Shown piece by piece: positions 1-10,508 of a DNA stretch of 64,000 nucleotides. The translations under genes were made by a program, and so were the position numbers. The stretch's first letter is position 1. Each line of letters opens with the position of its first letter. A model generated the notes under the pieces. That model had not been told where the DNA came from. It searched no databases and was given only the letters and a program-made list of their open reading frames with translations. Source of the stretch: Takakia lepidozioides (Eukaryota; Streptophyta; Takakiopsida; Takakiales; Takakiaceae); contig CM060732.1 in NCBI GenBank assembly GCA_030704615.1, positions 8,246,001 to 8,310,000 of the forward strand, read 5' to 3'.

Positions 1-960
1 TGTACATTATGTCATCTGAACAGTGCCCTGGTGGACAGGTCTGCCAAATGCGGGTGCGTAGAGGATGCAAAGGGAGTGTGGGGCAGACCTGGAAAAGGGG
101 GAAGAGGTCCACGGTGACATTGTCAAAAGCTGGAATTGTACCTTATGTCATCCTGAATAGTGCCCTGGTGGACAGGTCTGCCAAATGCGGGTGCGTAGAG
201 GATGCAAAGGGAGTGTGGGGCAGACCTGGAAAGGGGGAAGCTGAGGTCCATGGTGACATTATCAAAAGCTGGAATTGTACATTATGTCATCTGAACAGTG
301 CCCTGGTGGACAGGTCTGCCAAATGCGGGTGCGTAGAGGATGCAAAGGGAGTGTGGGGCAGACCTGGAAAAGGGGGAAGAGGTCCACGGTGACATTGTCA
401 AAAGCTGGAATTGTACCTTATGTCATCCTGAATAGTGCCCTGGTGGACAGGTCTGCCAAATGCGGGTGCGTAGAGGATGCAAAGGGAGTGTGGGGCAGAC
501 CTGGAAAGGGGGAAGCTGAGGTCCATGGTGACATTATCAAAAGCTGGAATTGTACATTATGTCATCTGAACAGTGCCCTGGTGGACAGGTCTGCCAAATG
601 CAGGTGCGTAGAGGATGCAAAGGGAGTGTGGGGCAGACCTGGAAATGGGGGAAGAGGTCCATGGTGACATTGTCAAAAGCTGGAATTGTACCTTATGTCA
701 TTCTGAATAGTGCCCTGGTGGACAGGTCTGCCAAATGCGGGTGCGTAGAGGATGCAAAGGGAGTGTTGGGCAGACCTGGAAAAGGGGGAAGAGGTCCACG
801 GTGACATTGTCAAAAGCTGGAATTGTACCTTATGTCATCCTGAATAGTGCCCTGGTGGACAGGTCTGCCAAATGCGGGTGCGTAGAGGATGCAAAGGGAG
901 TGTGGGGCAGACCTGGAAAAGGGGGAAGAGGTCCATGGTGACATTGTCAAAAGCTGGAAT
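1..960 (+). repeat. Tandem array of PPR-derived 137/138-bp monomers
   Basis: Seven copies of one unit follow each other: the landmark tgccctggtggacagg recurs at 24, 161, 299, 436, 574, 711 and 848, so spacing alternates 137, 138, 137, 138, 137, 137. The first copies form a 275-bp dimer, with monomers reading 'acattatgtcatctgaac' alternating with 'ccttatgtcatcctgaat'. Translated in pieces, each unit carries the start of a PPR triplet (LEKGKEVHGDI-KAGIVP, then NSALVD-SAKCGC-EDAKGV) but lacks the following VSWNAM-to-ACASL part, so it descends from a PPR block with an internal deletion. Because 137 is not a multiple of three, the frame changes at every copy and no product is expected. The left edge is cut by the window. 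Confidence 0.9.
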
Positions 961-1074
961 TGTTGTACTTTGTGTCATTCTGAGAGTCCAAATTATCTAG
1001 GGAAGGAAAATCACTAAGGGATACATTTCACCCTGTTCTTATCCGGGCCAGTTTGTTTCGTTACCCTGCTCTCC

Positions 1075-2035
1075 ATGGACTTGATGAAAGGCTTGGCAGA
1101 GGGAAAGCAACTGCACGCCTACATCATTAGAAGTGGATTCAAGCCGAACATATTTTTGCACCATAACATTCTCAACATTTATGTCAAGGGCGGTAGTGTG
1201 GGCACAAGATGCCTGAATGGCATGTGTTCATGTGGAATATATCGTGACAGGATATGCCAAGCATGGGTCTAAGAAAGAGGCCTTTGAGATCTATAAGCAA
1301 ATGAGAGCGGCAGGTGTGACGCCAAACACTGTGACGCTCATTTGCATTCTTAAGGTGTGTTGCATCCTGGGAGGCCTATAAGGCAAAGAGGTCCACGATG
1401 GGATCATCAAAAGCTGGCATTAGACCAGATTTGATCTCCAGACCTGCCCTTTCTACCATGTATACCAAATGTGGGAATATGGAAGATGCGGGGTGAAGTG
1501 TTTGATAATATGCCTCGAAAAGATGCGGCCTTATGAAGTGCGATGATTGCATGATATGCTCAGTATGGGCCCGGTATGGAGGCTTCAAACTTCTATTAGC
1601 AAATGATACATCAAAGGGTGATGCCCAACAAGGTCACTCTCATGTGCATTCTCTGTGCATGTGCCAGCCTGACAGCTCTGGAGCAGGGCAAACAGGTCCA
1701 TGTTGAGATTATCAAAGCTGGAATTGCGCCAAATTTGAATTTGGAGAATACCCTTCCCTACATGTATGGCAAATGTGGGAGCATGAAAGATGCACATCAA
1801 GTGTTCGCCACCATGTCTGCACGAAATGCTGTCTCGTGGAACATGACGATGGCAGGATATTGATCACAACATGGGTGTGGAAGGGATGCTTTAGAAATGT
1901 ATAAGGAAATGAGACAGGAAGGGGTGATGCTTGACAAGGTCACTTCACTTGTACTCTGCATGCATGTGCAATCCTAGGAATGTCCCTGAAAAAAGGCAAA
2001 GGGATGCATGCTGACATCATCAGATCTGGAATTGA
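1075..2035 (+). pseudogene. Degenerate PLS-type PPR pseudogene fragment
   Basis: PPR motifs can be followed across several frames. There is an EGKQLHAYIIRSGFKPN block near 1095-1150, an L/S-type block near 1395-1500, and the best open stretch at 1603-1863, which reads NKVTLMCILCACASLTALEQ, then GKQVHVEIIKAGIAPN, then MYGKCGSMKDAHQVF, and ends at a TGA after SWNMTMAGY. A further weak block runs to about 2035. At least three frameshifts and several stops break it. PPR proteins of this kind bind organellar RNA. No targeting peptide or C-terminal E/DYW domain is seen in this fragment, so it is a relic. The flanking array at 1-960 is a derivative of the same family. Confidence 0.8.
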
Positions 2036-2870
2036 TCATGTCAGTGATTGGATCATGTAGAAGGTGTGTGCAGATACTCCTGTACGCTGCTCTAACAGGG
2101 CTGAGCTCAAGATATCAACATCTAGATTGCAATCAGATGCTGTGCTTAGAGGTATTTCTCTTCGTGCCCTACCACCAAAACCCCTTGCAGGAAAGAAACA
2201 CACCTTATGGGTCCCTTTTTTGTGCTTCAGATTACGGTCATGGTGCTGAAAAGATACTTTCCACAGCACGTGCCCCACTTTTAATTCCTGATTTGTCTCT
2301 CACCATTCCACATAAACCAGGTGGCATACCGTTGTCACCCCTGCTTTCTTCAGTGTTCACCAGGCATTCCAGCAGATTTCAAATCATGCTTCATACACGA
2401 AATTCATTATCCATATTGCGTACCGAAAAGACTTTCTGCACAACGACACCATTCCAACCTGGTTCTGAGCCAAATGTAAAGGTCTTTCAGATCTCATTCA
2501 CGGAGTCTCAAGAATTTTCGGGTACATCATGATCAGACTATCTGCCAGAAACTATGTTTAGATTACTTGGCTGAGTACCCAAGTGTTTGCTACCTTACTT
2601 TGATACAAATGTTTTACAGGCGTCTTACATGCAATTGCAAAATACTGAAGTACAGTTGGACTAAGGCATTTCTCAGTCACCCATACTGTACACATTACAG
2701 ATTGGCAGGTGTCCATACAGGCATGCTACTGCCTTTCATACATGCCTTTTCAAAATCTCGAGAGGTCTGGATTCTAGTCCCATGGTCATGACATCACCAA
2801 AAACATGTATAACTTAGGGAGTTTGTTGGCTCTGTCCCGCAAGGGATAGAGGCATTGTGGAGACTTCTTG
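2036..2870. other. No recognised gene
   Basis: An uninterrupted reading frame of 174 codons lies at 2008-2532 (+), beginning inside the end of the preceding PPR relic. It has no recognisable domain, no repeat structure and no splice-supported extension. I treat it as chance or very old sequence. The remainder (2533-2870) shows nothing I can identify. Confidence 0.4.
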
Positions 2871-2879
2871 CCTAGGCGG

Positions 2880-3866
2880 AGAACGGAGAACTTGGCTTAT
2901 ATGCCAAATGTGGGTGCATGGAGGATGCAAAGGGAGTGTTTGACAATATGGCTGAATGAGATGTGGTGTCATGGAATGCAATGATCGCAGGATATGCACA
3001 ACATGGTTGTCATAGGGAGGTCCTGCAACTATTTGAAGGAATGCAAAAGAACGGCTTGAAGCAGTATGTGTTCTCTCTGCATGCAGCCACATTGGCCTTC
3101 TGAATGAAGGTAGACGCTACTTCGATTCCCTGATTCAAGATCATGGTGTCACTCTGACAGTATAGCACATTGGCTGCATGGTGGACCTTCTTGGATGTGC
3201 GGGACAACTGGATGAGGCAGTGGGCCTGATTAATAAAATGCCAATCAATCTAGATGTTGTGGTGTGGAAGGCCTTGTTTAGTGCCTGCAAAATCCATGAC
3301 AATGTAGAGATGGCTCAACGTGCGGCAACATCTATCCTCAAGTAGAATGAACAGGATGCCGCGATTTATGTTGCTATCAAACATCTATGCTGCAGCTGGC
3401 AGATGGGTTGATATTGTAAAGGTGAGAAGAATGATAAAGGTCAGAGGGGTTGAAAGGAGCCAGGTTGCTGCTGCATTGAGGTTTGCAACAGGGTGCACAC
3501 CTTCATTGTAGATGACAAGTTGCATCCCAGAATTAAGGAAATCCATGCTGAGCTGAGAAGATTGTCTGGGAAGATGAAGGAGGCGGGGTATGTGCCTGAC
3601 AGGCACTTTGTATTGCATGATGTGGGGAGGAGGAAAAAGAATTTTCTCTTTGCCACCACAGTAGGAAGCTGGCCATTGGTTTTGGGCTGATTAGTATGAC
3701 CCCTAAGACGCCTCTCTGTCTCATCAAGAATCTTCGAGTGTGTGGTGACTGCCACACCTCCACCAAATTCATCTCAAAGATGGTTGGCCGAGCAATTGTT
3801 GTACGGGACGCTAACTGCTTTCACCAGTTTGAAGATGGGATTTGTTCTTGTGGTGATTACTGGTGA
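2880..3866 (+). pseudogene. DYW-class PPR pseudogene, C-terminal half
   Basis: The sequence reads, in order, an S motif ([33 protein letters not shown]), a PPR with [14 protein letters not shown], the E region (GCMVDLLGCAGQLDEAVGLI, then NKMPIN), the E+ region, and a DYW domain ending [13 protein letters not shown]...CSCGDYW with TGA at 3864-3866. In-frame stops occur at about 2957 (CGA to TGA in MAE-R-DVVSW), 3163 and 3343. A frameshift follows near 3370, and another separates the HTF-VDD block from the deaminase core. DYW domains are the C-to-U RNA-editing deaminases of plant organelles. Here the HxE signature reads HSRK instead of HSEK, so the catalytic Glu is gone. The N-terminal half is missing. 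The stop codon lies 7 bp from element A. Confidence 0.9.
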
Positions 3867-3873
3867 AAGGATG

Positions 3874-4375
3874 TGTCGTGCGCATACATATCGCTACACA
3901 ACTATATCGTTGTCCAAAACCACACAACACATGTGCATACCAAACACTAGTCTATCACTAGTCCACCACTAGTGCACCATTAGGCTGCCACTAGACAACC
4001 ACTAGTCACCACTAGTGCAGCCACTAGTCCACCACTAGCCACCACTAGTGCAGCCACTAGTCCATCACTAGGCCGCCACTAGTCTATCACAATGATAAAG
4101 GAAATGAATGATACAAGCATACAAGCTCTCTCAAACTCGCACACTTGCACCTGAAAACATCACTCATATTTTAAGTCGAGCCAAGTGCACCCCACGCCAT
4201 GGGGAATCCACACTACGACGCCATAGCTAGACGCGGTGAGGCTCAACTCGAGAAAGATGAGCCCACCGCGATCTGCCATAAGATAACAACGCCAGGTGCC
4301 CGAACATGTATTGGCCCCTGGATTGACACTTGGGTCAATCCCAAATGTCAATATATAAAAGCTAGCTATTTCCTA
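3874..4375 (-). mobile_element. Repeat element A: short copy of the A/B family
   Basis: Reverse-complemented, this ~500-bp block begins ggaaatagctagcttttata, continues through a stretch ending gtatgcttgtatcattc, runs into a ctagtgg-rich minisatellite and ends gcgcacgaca. The first ~290 bp match 8987-9277 and the last ~190 bp match 12700-12885 on the other strand, where 3.4 kb of gag-containing sequence separates them. A is therefore the same element without its interior. It ends 7 bp after a DYW stop codon on one side. On the other side it abuts a minus-strand DYW gene broken within its EAGY block. It could be a solo LTR, but the two ends of copy B do not resemble each other, which argues against simple LTRs. 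Confidence 0.65.
3948..4092. repeat. ccactagt minisatellite inside element A
   Basis: Degenerate head-to-tail copies of an 8-12-bp unit built on ccactagt (variants caccactagtg, gcagccactag). The reverse complement of the same minisatellite lies at 12705-12820 in element B. Confidence 0.85.
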
Positions 4376-6095
4376 CCCCGCCTCCTTTCATCTGCCCAGA
4401 CTCAGCTCAACATGGATTTCCTTAATTCTGGGATGTCATCTACAACGAAGGTGTGCACCCTATTGCCAACCTCAATGTAGCAGCAACCTGGCTCCTTTCT
4501 AACCCCTCTAACCTTCATCATTCTTCTCACCTTTGCAGTATTATCCCACCTACCAGCTGCAGCATAGATGTTTGATAGCAACACATAAGTCGCGGCATCC
4601 TAGTGTTCATCCCATTTGAGGATAGATGTTGCCGCACGTTTAGCCATCTCCACATTGCCATGGATTCTGCAGGCACGAAGCAAGGCCTTCCACACCACAA
4701 CGTCTGGATTGATTGGCATCTTATTAATCAGATCCACTACCTCATCCAGTTGTCCCGCACGTCCAAGAAGGTCCACCATACAGCCAAAGTGCTTTACTGT
4801 CGGAGTGACACCATGATCTTGATTTCCTTCATTCAGTAGGCCAGAGTGGCTGCATGCAGAGAGAACACATATAAAGGTGATATTGTCCGGCTTCAAGCCA
4901 TTCTTTTACATTCCCTCAAATAGTTGCAGGACCTCCCTATGACACCATGCTGGGCATATCCTGCGAACATCGCGTTCCACGACACCACATTTTGTTCAGC
5001 CATATTGTCGAACACTCCCTTCGCATCCTCAATGCACCCACATTTGGCATACATGTCCACTAGGGCAGTGTACAATTCCAGCTTTGACGATGTCACCATG
5101 GACCTCTTTTCCCTTTTCCAGGGCTGCCAGGCTTGCACAGGCATTACAAACGGAAACAAACGTGATGCGGTCGGGCTTCACCCCTTCCCCCATCATTTGC
5201 TCATAGGTCTCCAAAGCCTCCATCCCGCGCCCTTGCTGTGCATACCCTGCAATCATCGCACTCCACGACACCAAATCTCGTTCAGCCATACTGTCAAACA
5301 CTCCCTCCGCATCCTCGATGCACCCACATTTTGCATACATGCCCACGAGGATATCGTTCAGAATCACATCTGGTACAATTCCAGCTTTTGCAATACAACC
5401 ATGCACTCTTTGCCCTTTTCCAGGGCTGCCAAGCTTGCAAACGCATAGATGTGATGTGGTCGGGCTTCACCCCTTCCACCATCATCTGCTCACACGTCTC
5501 CAAAGCCTCCATCCCGCGCCCCTGCTGTGTATGCCCTGCAAGCATCGCGTTCCATGACACCACATTTCATTCAGCCATATTGTTGAACACTGCCTTCGCA
5601 TCCTCGATGCTCCCACATTTGGCATACATGTCCACGAGGGCATTGTTCAGAATGACATCGGGTACAATTCCAGCTCTGACGATGTCGCCGTGGGCCTCTT
5701 TGCCCTTTTCCAGAGCTCCCAGGCTTTGCACACGCATTGCAAACGCACACAAACGTGATGTGGTTGGGCTTCACCCCTTCCCCCATCATTTGTTCATAGG
5801 TCTCCAAAGCCTCCACCCCATGTCCCTGTTGTGCATACCCTGCAAGCATCGCGCTCCACGACACCACATCTCGTTCAGCCTGCATATTGTTGAAAACTGC
5901 CTTTGCATCCTTAATGCACCCACATTTGGCATACATGTCTACCAAGGCAGTGTTCAGAATGACATTTGGTACAATTCCAGCTTTGACGAGGTCATCATGG
6001 ACCTCTTTCCCCTTTTCTAGGGCTCCCAGGCTTGCATACGCATTGCAAATGCAACCGAACGTGATGTGGTTGGGCTTCACCCCTTCGCGCATCAT
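4376..6095 (-). pseudogene. DYW-class PPR pseudogene truncated by element A
   Basis: Reading leftward from 6095 there are at least three near-identical PLS triplets of about 300 bp each (KPNHITF, CNACASL-ALEKGKEVH, DIVKAGIVP, NTALVDMYAKCGC, AERDVVSWSAM). They are followed by the E region (4600-4896, GCMVDLLGRAGQLDEVVDLI) and E+ (4402-4584, LLSNIYAAAGRW to HTFVVDD). Frames switch near 5570, 5400, 5160 and 4895. A TAG at 4600-4602 interrupts WDEH-DAATYV. The DYW domain stops within its EAGY block, where element A begins. The part that should follow (HFVLHDV...) is found instead at 12915-13010, on the opposite strand beyond element B. The family edits organellar RNA, but this copy cannot encode a deaminase. 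Confidence 0.88.
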
Positions 6096-6106
6096 TTGCT
6101 CATACG

Positions 6107-6500
6107 CCTGTACCTCTGTTTACCAACTTTGAAAGTCTCGAGGCTGAGCCAAACACCCAGGCCCTTTTGGGGCCTAGTTATTGGGCAAACCACACACAGC
6201 AGGTTGATGCTTGTGTAAAGGGATTTCTAGAGGATATCTGGAAAACCCAGATCAATTGTTTAAACTGGGCGCGGAGTCAATGGCCACAAGGCTACGACAA
6301 ACAACGTCTTAGGAATCCTCTCTCTATCTCTCCCTCCAGACGAGAGGAATTCAAGGTTAGATGGTTGGGTCAGCTGCAATATAGGACTAAAAACACATAC
6401 CCTAAGTTAATCGACTCTATCTTGGAAGCAGGATTGCCCTGTCAAATAGGTTAAGTCCTGGCAGAAGAAGCGGTTTTCAAGGATCTGATTCTGAGTCCGC
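6107..6500 (+). mobile_element. Rearranged LINE 3' fragments
   Basis: Three pieces of the LINE seen at 30985-32034 are present: 6107-6250 matches its C-terminal coding region (LFTNFESLEAEP), 6265-6315 matches its extreme 3' tail (caatggccacaaggctacg), and 6316-6490 matches an upstream coding part (DEFKVRW-GQLQ). The order tail-then-upstream cannot come from one simple 5'-truncated insertion. Either two insertions abut or template switching occurred. The insertion splits PPR sequence: the left junction cuts a PPR repeat at about 6100, and PPR sequence resumes near 6500. Confidence 0.8.
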
Positions 6501-6850
6501 AAACACAAACGAACGTGATGTGGATGGGCTTCACCCCTCGTGTGCACCTGCTTTCCAGCTTCAAGGCCTTTCATCTTGATGCACTTATACAAGAGACAGA
6601 CATACGTATCTGAATCTGCTGAAATTCCTCCTTGGTTTAAAGTTTGTAGAGCCTCTTTCAGTCTGCTTGCCTCACAAAGCATCTTCACATGCCCAGAAGT
6701 GCCAGAAGAGGCATTGTGGACTCCCTCTCTTGATCCTCTTTCAGAAGTTGTGGTAACGGTATATGCCCATAAATTTGAGCATAGTAATATATGTGCAACA
6801 CCCGTTGTCAGGAGCTGATGAATCGATGGGGTGTGATGGCAGCTTGTCAC
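6500..6850 (-). pseudogene. PPR pseudogene N-terminal segment
   Basis: The reverse strand reads a typical DYW-PPR amino end: a short Ser-rich leader, then VKMLCEASRLKEALQTLN, then DSDTYVCLLYKCIKMKGLE with AGKQVH. Such leaders normally precede the first PLS triplet and follow a transit peptide. Coding resemblance ends near 6500, where LINE sequence begins. It may be the former 5' end of the minus-strand PPR gene at 4376-6095, separated from it by the LINE pieces. Confidence 0.7.
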
Positions 6851-6894
6851 TAAATGTTAAGACTACACTCTTTATGTTGCGCTAGTTAGTTGAC

Positions 6895-7430
6895 CATTTC
6901 CCCATGTAGGTTTCTTGTAGCTATTGATCCACAGGGAATCATAGGTCATCTAGAGCTTGAAGTCCGGCCCTGTTGGATGAGTCTGGACCCACACTCTATC
7001 CCTGCTCCTTCAGCTATCCATGCCTATGTACAAATCATGCATACATCCTTGCTTTGCTGCTAGCAGCTGACAATGACAGCCTAGATTTGTTCTAGGAAAC
7101 ACCCAACTCAACTTATCACACTAGTTCCTATGCTCAATTGCATCTGCTACTCTCTGTAATCCAACAGGCATTTACCTTTTTTGCCTCGATTGTCCCACCA
7201 TTAACAGGGGTCAGAAAAGTATTCATTCCACAGCTTCTCGTCTTTGTTACCTGTTTCTGGATACTTTCCTGTTGTCACATTGGCAGTATCATGTCAGTCA
7301 CTCCAAACTATCAAAGGTTTAGTCAACCAGCTAACTTGCAGAATTCAACATGAAAATTTAGGGCTGATTCTGATAACAGGCATCTCAGGGCCTAGTCTGA
7401 TGAGAGGCAAAAACAGGCTGAAATAGGTCG
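6895..7430 (-). pseudogene. OSB-type (PDF-motif) ssDNA-binding gene fragment
   Basis: This repeat-family copy corresponds, on the reverse strand, to two exons of a gene like the organellar single-stranded DNA-binding (OSB) proteins. One exon encodes the first part of the PDF motif (in better copies LWNEYFSDPSQWWD-RGKKVN, near 7190-7260). The other encodes its second part (PDFK...SLWINSYKKP in better copies, near 6900-6990), with intron-like sequence between. OSB proteins bind organellar ssDNA and restrain mitochondrial recombination. This copy has stops and indels and is a relic. Sister copies lie at 16150-16365 and 16857-17065 (opposite orientation), and at 44580-44900, 46257-46620 and 47225-47480. 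Confidence 0.55.
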
Positions 7431-7935
7431 AAGAAGAGGGTACCGTCACCATATTGCGTGAAACCCCTCCGCGCTCAAGGATGTCGGGTGGCTCAATTCT
7501 GGCTTTGATAATATCAGCATGGATCTTTTTGGTCTTTTCCAGGTCTGCTAGGCTGGCACATGCATCGAGAACGGAAGTGAATGTGACTTTGTCCGGTACC
7601 CACCCTTCCCATATCATTTGCTCATAGGTCTCCAAGGCCTCCTGACCACACCCTTGCTGAGCATATCCTGCAATCATCACACTCCATGAAACCACATCTC
7701 GTCCAGCCATATTGACGAAAACTCGACGGGCCTCCTTCATGCTCCCGCACTTGGCATAGATGGCAGCAAGGGCAGCCTCTAGAATGATATCTGGTGCAAT
7801 TCCAGCTTTCAAAATGTCAGCTTTGGACCTGTTTTCCCTTTTCCAGGGCACCTATGCTGGCACACGCTGCTTAGAGCAGAAACGAACGTGACCTTGGTGG
7901 GCGTCACCCCTTCACGTACCATTGGTCAAAGGTTC
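7430..7935 (-). pseudogene. PPR pseudogene fragment
   Basis: The reverse strand carries about one and a half PLS triplets: KADILKAGIAPDIILEAALA, YAKCGSMKEARRVFVNMAGR, DVVSWSVMIAGYAQQG, then PDKVTFTSVLDACASLADLE and KKIHADIIKARIEP. It opens into OSB-family sequence at its 3' end near 7430. The 5' side (7860-7935) is in another frame (VTFVSAL-S). Neither end carries a start codon or a C-terminal domain. Confidence 0.8.
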
Positions 7936-8950
7936 CACATTCTTGTGTGCTGCTTGTGTCTGTAGTCAGGTAATGCCAGATTGGTCTGTGAGAACCACCA
8001 CGGTGCAGAAAGAGATTGAAACACGGTGTAAGACCAAGCTGACTCTTCCAAGAACCTTGTAAACGCGATCAAGGACGCGGGGCATCATCTATCCGGGTTT
8101 TTTTCCCAGTTATTTTCGGGCAGACTGGGCAGGGCCCAAAGAAATTGACGACGTACGAAACGTGGCGACGACAGGTGGCTACGACAAGTGGCTACGACAC
8201 GTGGCGACGATGATGTGGCACTATGGCACCCTATTCCTGCTAGGGCTTTGCGTTGCTCCGCACTACTAGCGACGAATTATGAGAACTACGTTCAATTTTT
8301 CACAAAAAAAAGGCTGGGTCATCCCCACGGTGGTACATGAGAGATCCCGTGTTTTGTTTTTTTCTAGAAGAAAAATGGCGAATCTGCATTTCAACATTCA
8401 ATTTTCACAAGCCGCATCAATCAATAACAATATACCCAAATACCCTTACATTCATTGTATGAATTTTCAAGCATCCACCATGGGATTGGATCTTGGTGGG
8501 TTAAGGCTAGCTTTTGACAATATTCATGCAAGTTCATCAAGGGCTCCATCCAAAGCCACACCACGAGAAACAAACACACGTCCAAATTTAAGATGTTGAA
8601 CAAACTTGTGCACAGGGCTGCCCTTCTCATCAAGCTCATTAAAATTCGTATTCACTTCCATCTTCAAGCTTTGGAGAAGCTCCACCACCCAAACCCAGAA
8701 TTAGGACAGCACTCTGATTTCCATCCACTCTCACCAGAATCAGTCAAAAATCACCCCTTCAGTCAAGTGCAATTATGGGCTGACTTCCCACCTATGCCAG
8801 GTAGACCCACTATCATTTTGGATTTATGGCATAGGAAATGCATTCAACAATACATCATGGTCAATACTTTCGGGAAATGGTGGATGGTGTGAGTAACTAA
8901 GTCACAGATCAATGAATGAAGCAAGACACTCGCATCTTTCCAAAAAGACA
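7936..8950. other. Unassigned; holds one arm of a 45-bp inverted pair
   Basis: No gene recognised. 8180-8215 has short direct repeats of gtggctacgac/gtggcgacgac. 8240-8284 matches the reverse complement of 19554-19598 at about 40 of 45 positions. Open frames at 8279-8599 and 8593-8892 (+) have no recognisable domain. Confidence 0.5.
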
Positions 8951-8951
8951 T

Positions 8952-8979
8952 CTGTCAAGTTATTTTACCACTAGTATGA
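8952..8979 (+). repeat. 28-bp direct repeat, left copy, beside element B
   Basis: The block from ctgtcaagtt to ctagtatga is repeated exactly at 12887-12914, on the far side of element B. It is too long for a normal LTR target duplication. Confidence 0.85.
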
Positions 8980-10476
8980 AGTTAGCTAGGAAATAGCTAG
9001 CTTTTATATATTGACATTTGGGATTGACCCAAGTGTCAATCCAGGGGCCAATACATGTTCGGGCACCTGGCGTTGTTATCTTCACGGCAGATCGCGGTGG
9101 GCTCATCTTTCTCGAGTTGAGCCTCACCGCGTCTAGCTATGGCGCTGTAGTGTGGATTCCCCATGGCGTGGGATGCACTTGGCTCGACTTAATATATGAG
9201 TGATGTTTTCAGGTGCAAGTGTGCGAGTTTGAGAGAGCTTGTATGCTTGTATCATTCTTTTCCTTTATCACTCGAGAAAAATCAGCTCGAGTCTGTGAGT
9301 GTCAGGTTCGAGTTAGTTGTAGCACTTGTGTTTTCAGATCATGAAAAGCGGTTCAGCCTAGAGTGCAGGGATTCGTGCATGAGCCTATCCAAAGCGGATA
9401 GAGTGCAAAGGCGAACAAGTTGCAGGTTTGCAATGGATAAAGAAGCAGTCAGTGTTGCATAGCTCAACGCTATGGCAACTAAGTATGTGGTTCAGTGTGA
9501 AGCGGAGGAGATGCTGGCCACGAGTGGGCGAACTGTGGTCGTCTTCTTCAGCTGCAGGCTGAGTAGATGAACTGCAGAAATATGGGCTGCACATTGGAAG
9601 CTAACGTGTTGCAAGATGGAGATGATATGATCAGCTCCAGGTATTTCTGCCCGAAACTAGTTGTTGCGGGTAGATGAGGAGCAGCCAAATGGTGGAGCTG
9701 TGAAAGGGATGCATCGCAGCCCGTTGGGAGCTTAAGCTCCAAGCTCATGAAGAGGTATGAGTAAAGAGAGGGGGTTGGTCCCTCTTGTGTGCAAATCAGT
9801 GCACTTGTGAAGCATGTGATGAGTTGGAGTTTCAATCTGAAACTCAGCGGTGTAAGGTCTCCTGGAGTGGCAAGAGCGGGGCTGGAAAGGCAGCAGCGAG
9901 GCGTCCTAGAGCCAGGGGATATGCATGAGAAGTGCAAGTGCACCAAGTTTGTAAAGGTGTGTATTTTCAGATTCGTTTTTTGTGAGCTTCATGAAGAAAT
10001 GGAGCTTGTTGGGCATCATATTGCTTGCTTGTTGAGTTGGGGGCGCTTCTAGTGGGCCGTGAGAGCTCAGAAGTGCAGGGCGACGGGGCTGATGGCTCCG
10101 CAGAAGCCATAGCTGTCGGCAGCAAGTGCAGGAGCAAACCCCAGCTCAGGAACGCGTGGGAACGCATGGGAACTCGTTGGGAGTTCCAGGGCACGCAAGG
10201 AACAGTGGCCGTGATGGGCCGTGGGGGCGGTATCACGAGATACCACGAGCCCAGGCCGTGACTGTTGACCGTGACCGTTGACCGTGACCGTTGGAAGCCG
10301 TGGTGCGGACACAACAGATGGGCACGGTGACCAAATCGTGGGGATGGCGGGTTGTGAAGGCTCGTGGGAATGGTACCACGAGGTATCACGGGGCAGCCCG
10401 TGGCCAACGAGCGCCTAGGGTGGGCCGTGAGGAGTCGTGGTGGTTGGAGCCACGGAAGGCCGCGAACAGGCAGAGT

Positions 10477-10508
10477 GAAAAAATAAAAATAAAAATAAAA
10501 ATAAAAAA
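10477..10508 (+). repeat. (aaaat)n microsatellite
   Basis: Five consecutive aaaat-type units within element B. Confidence 0.9.

Noticed and set aside
9-941. Four overlapping plus-strand open frames of 68-130 codons in the tandem array
   Set aside because: They only reflect the 137/138-bp repeat passing through shifted frames of PPR sequence. Each ends at the same relative stop.
2008-2532. 174-codon open frame (+)
   Set aside because: It starts inside PPR relic sequence and has no domain, no regular composition and no splice support.
3948-4092. CRISPR-like array
   Set aside because: Units are short and degenerate without constant-length spacers, and the window is nuclear plant DNA. It is a minisatellite.
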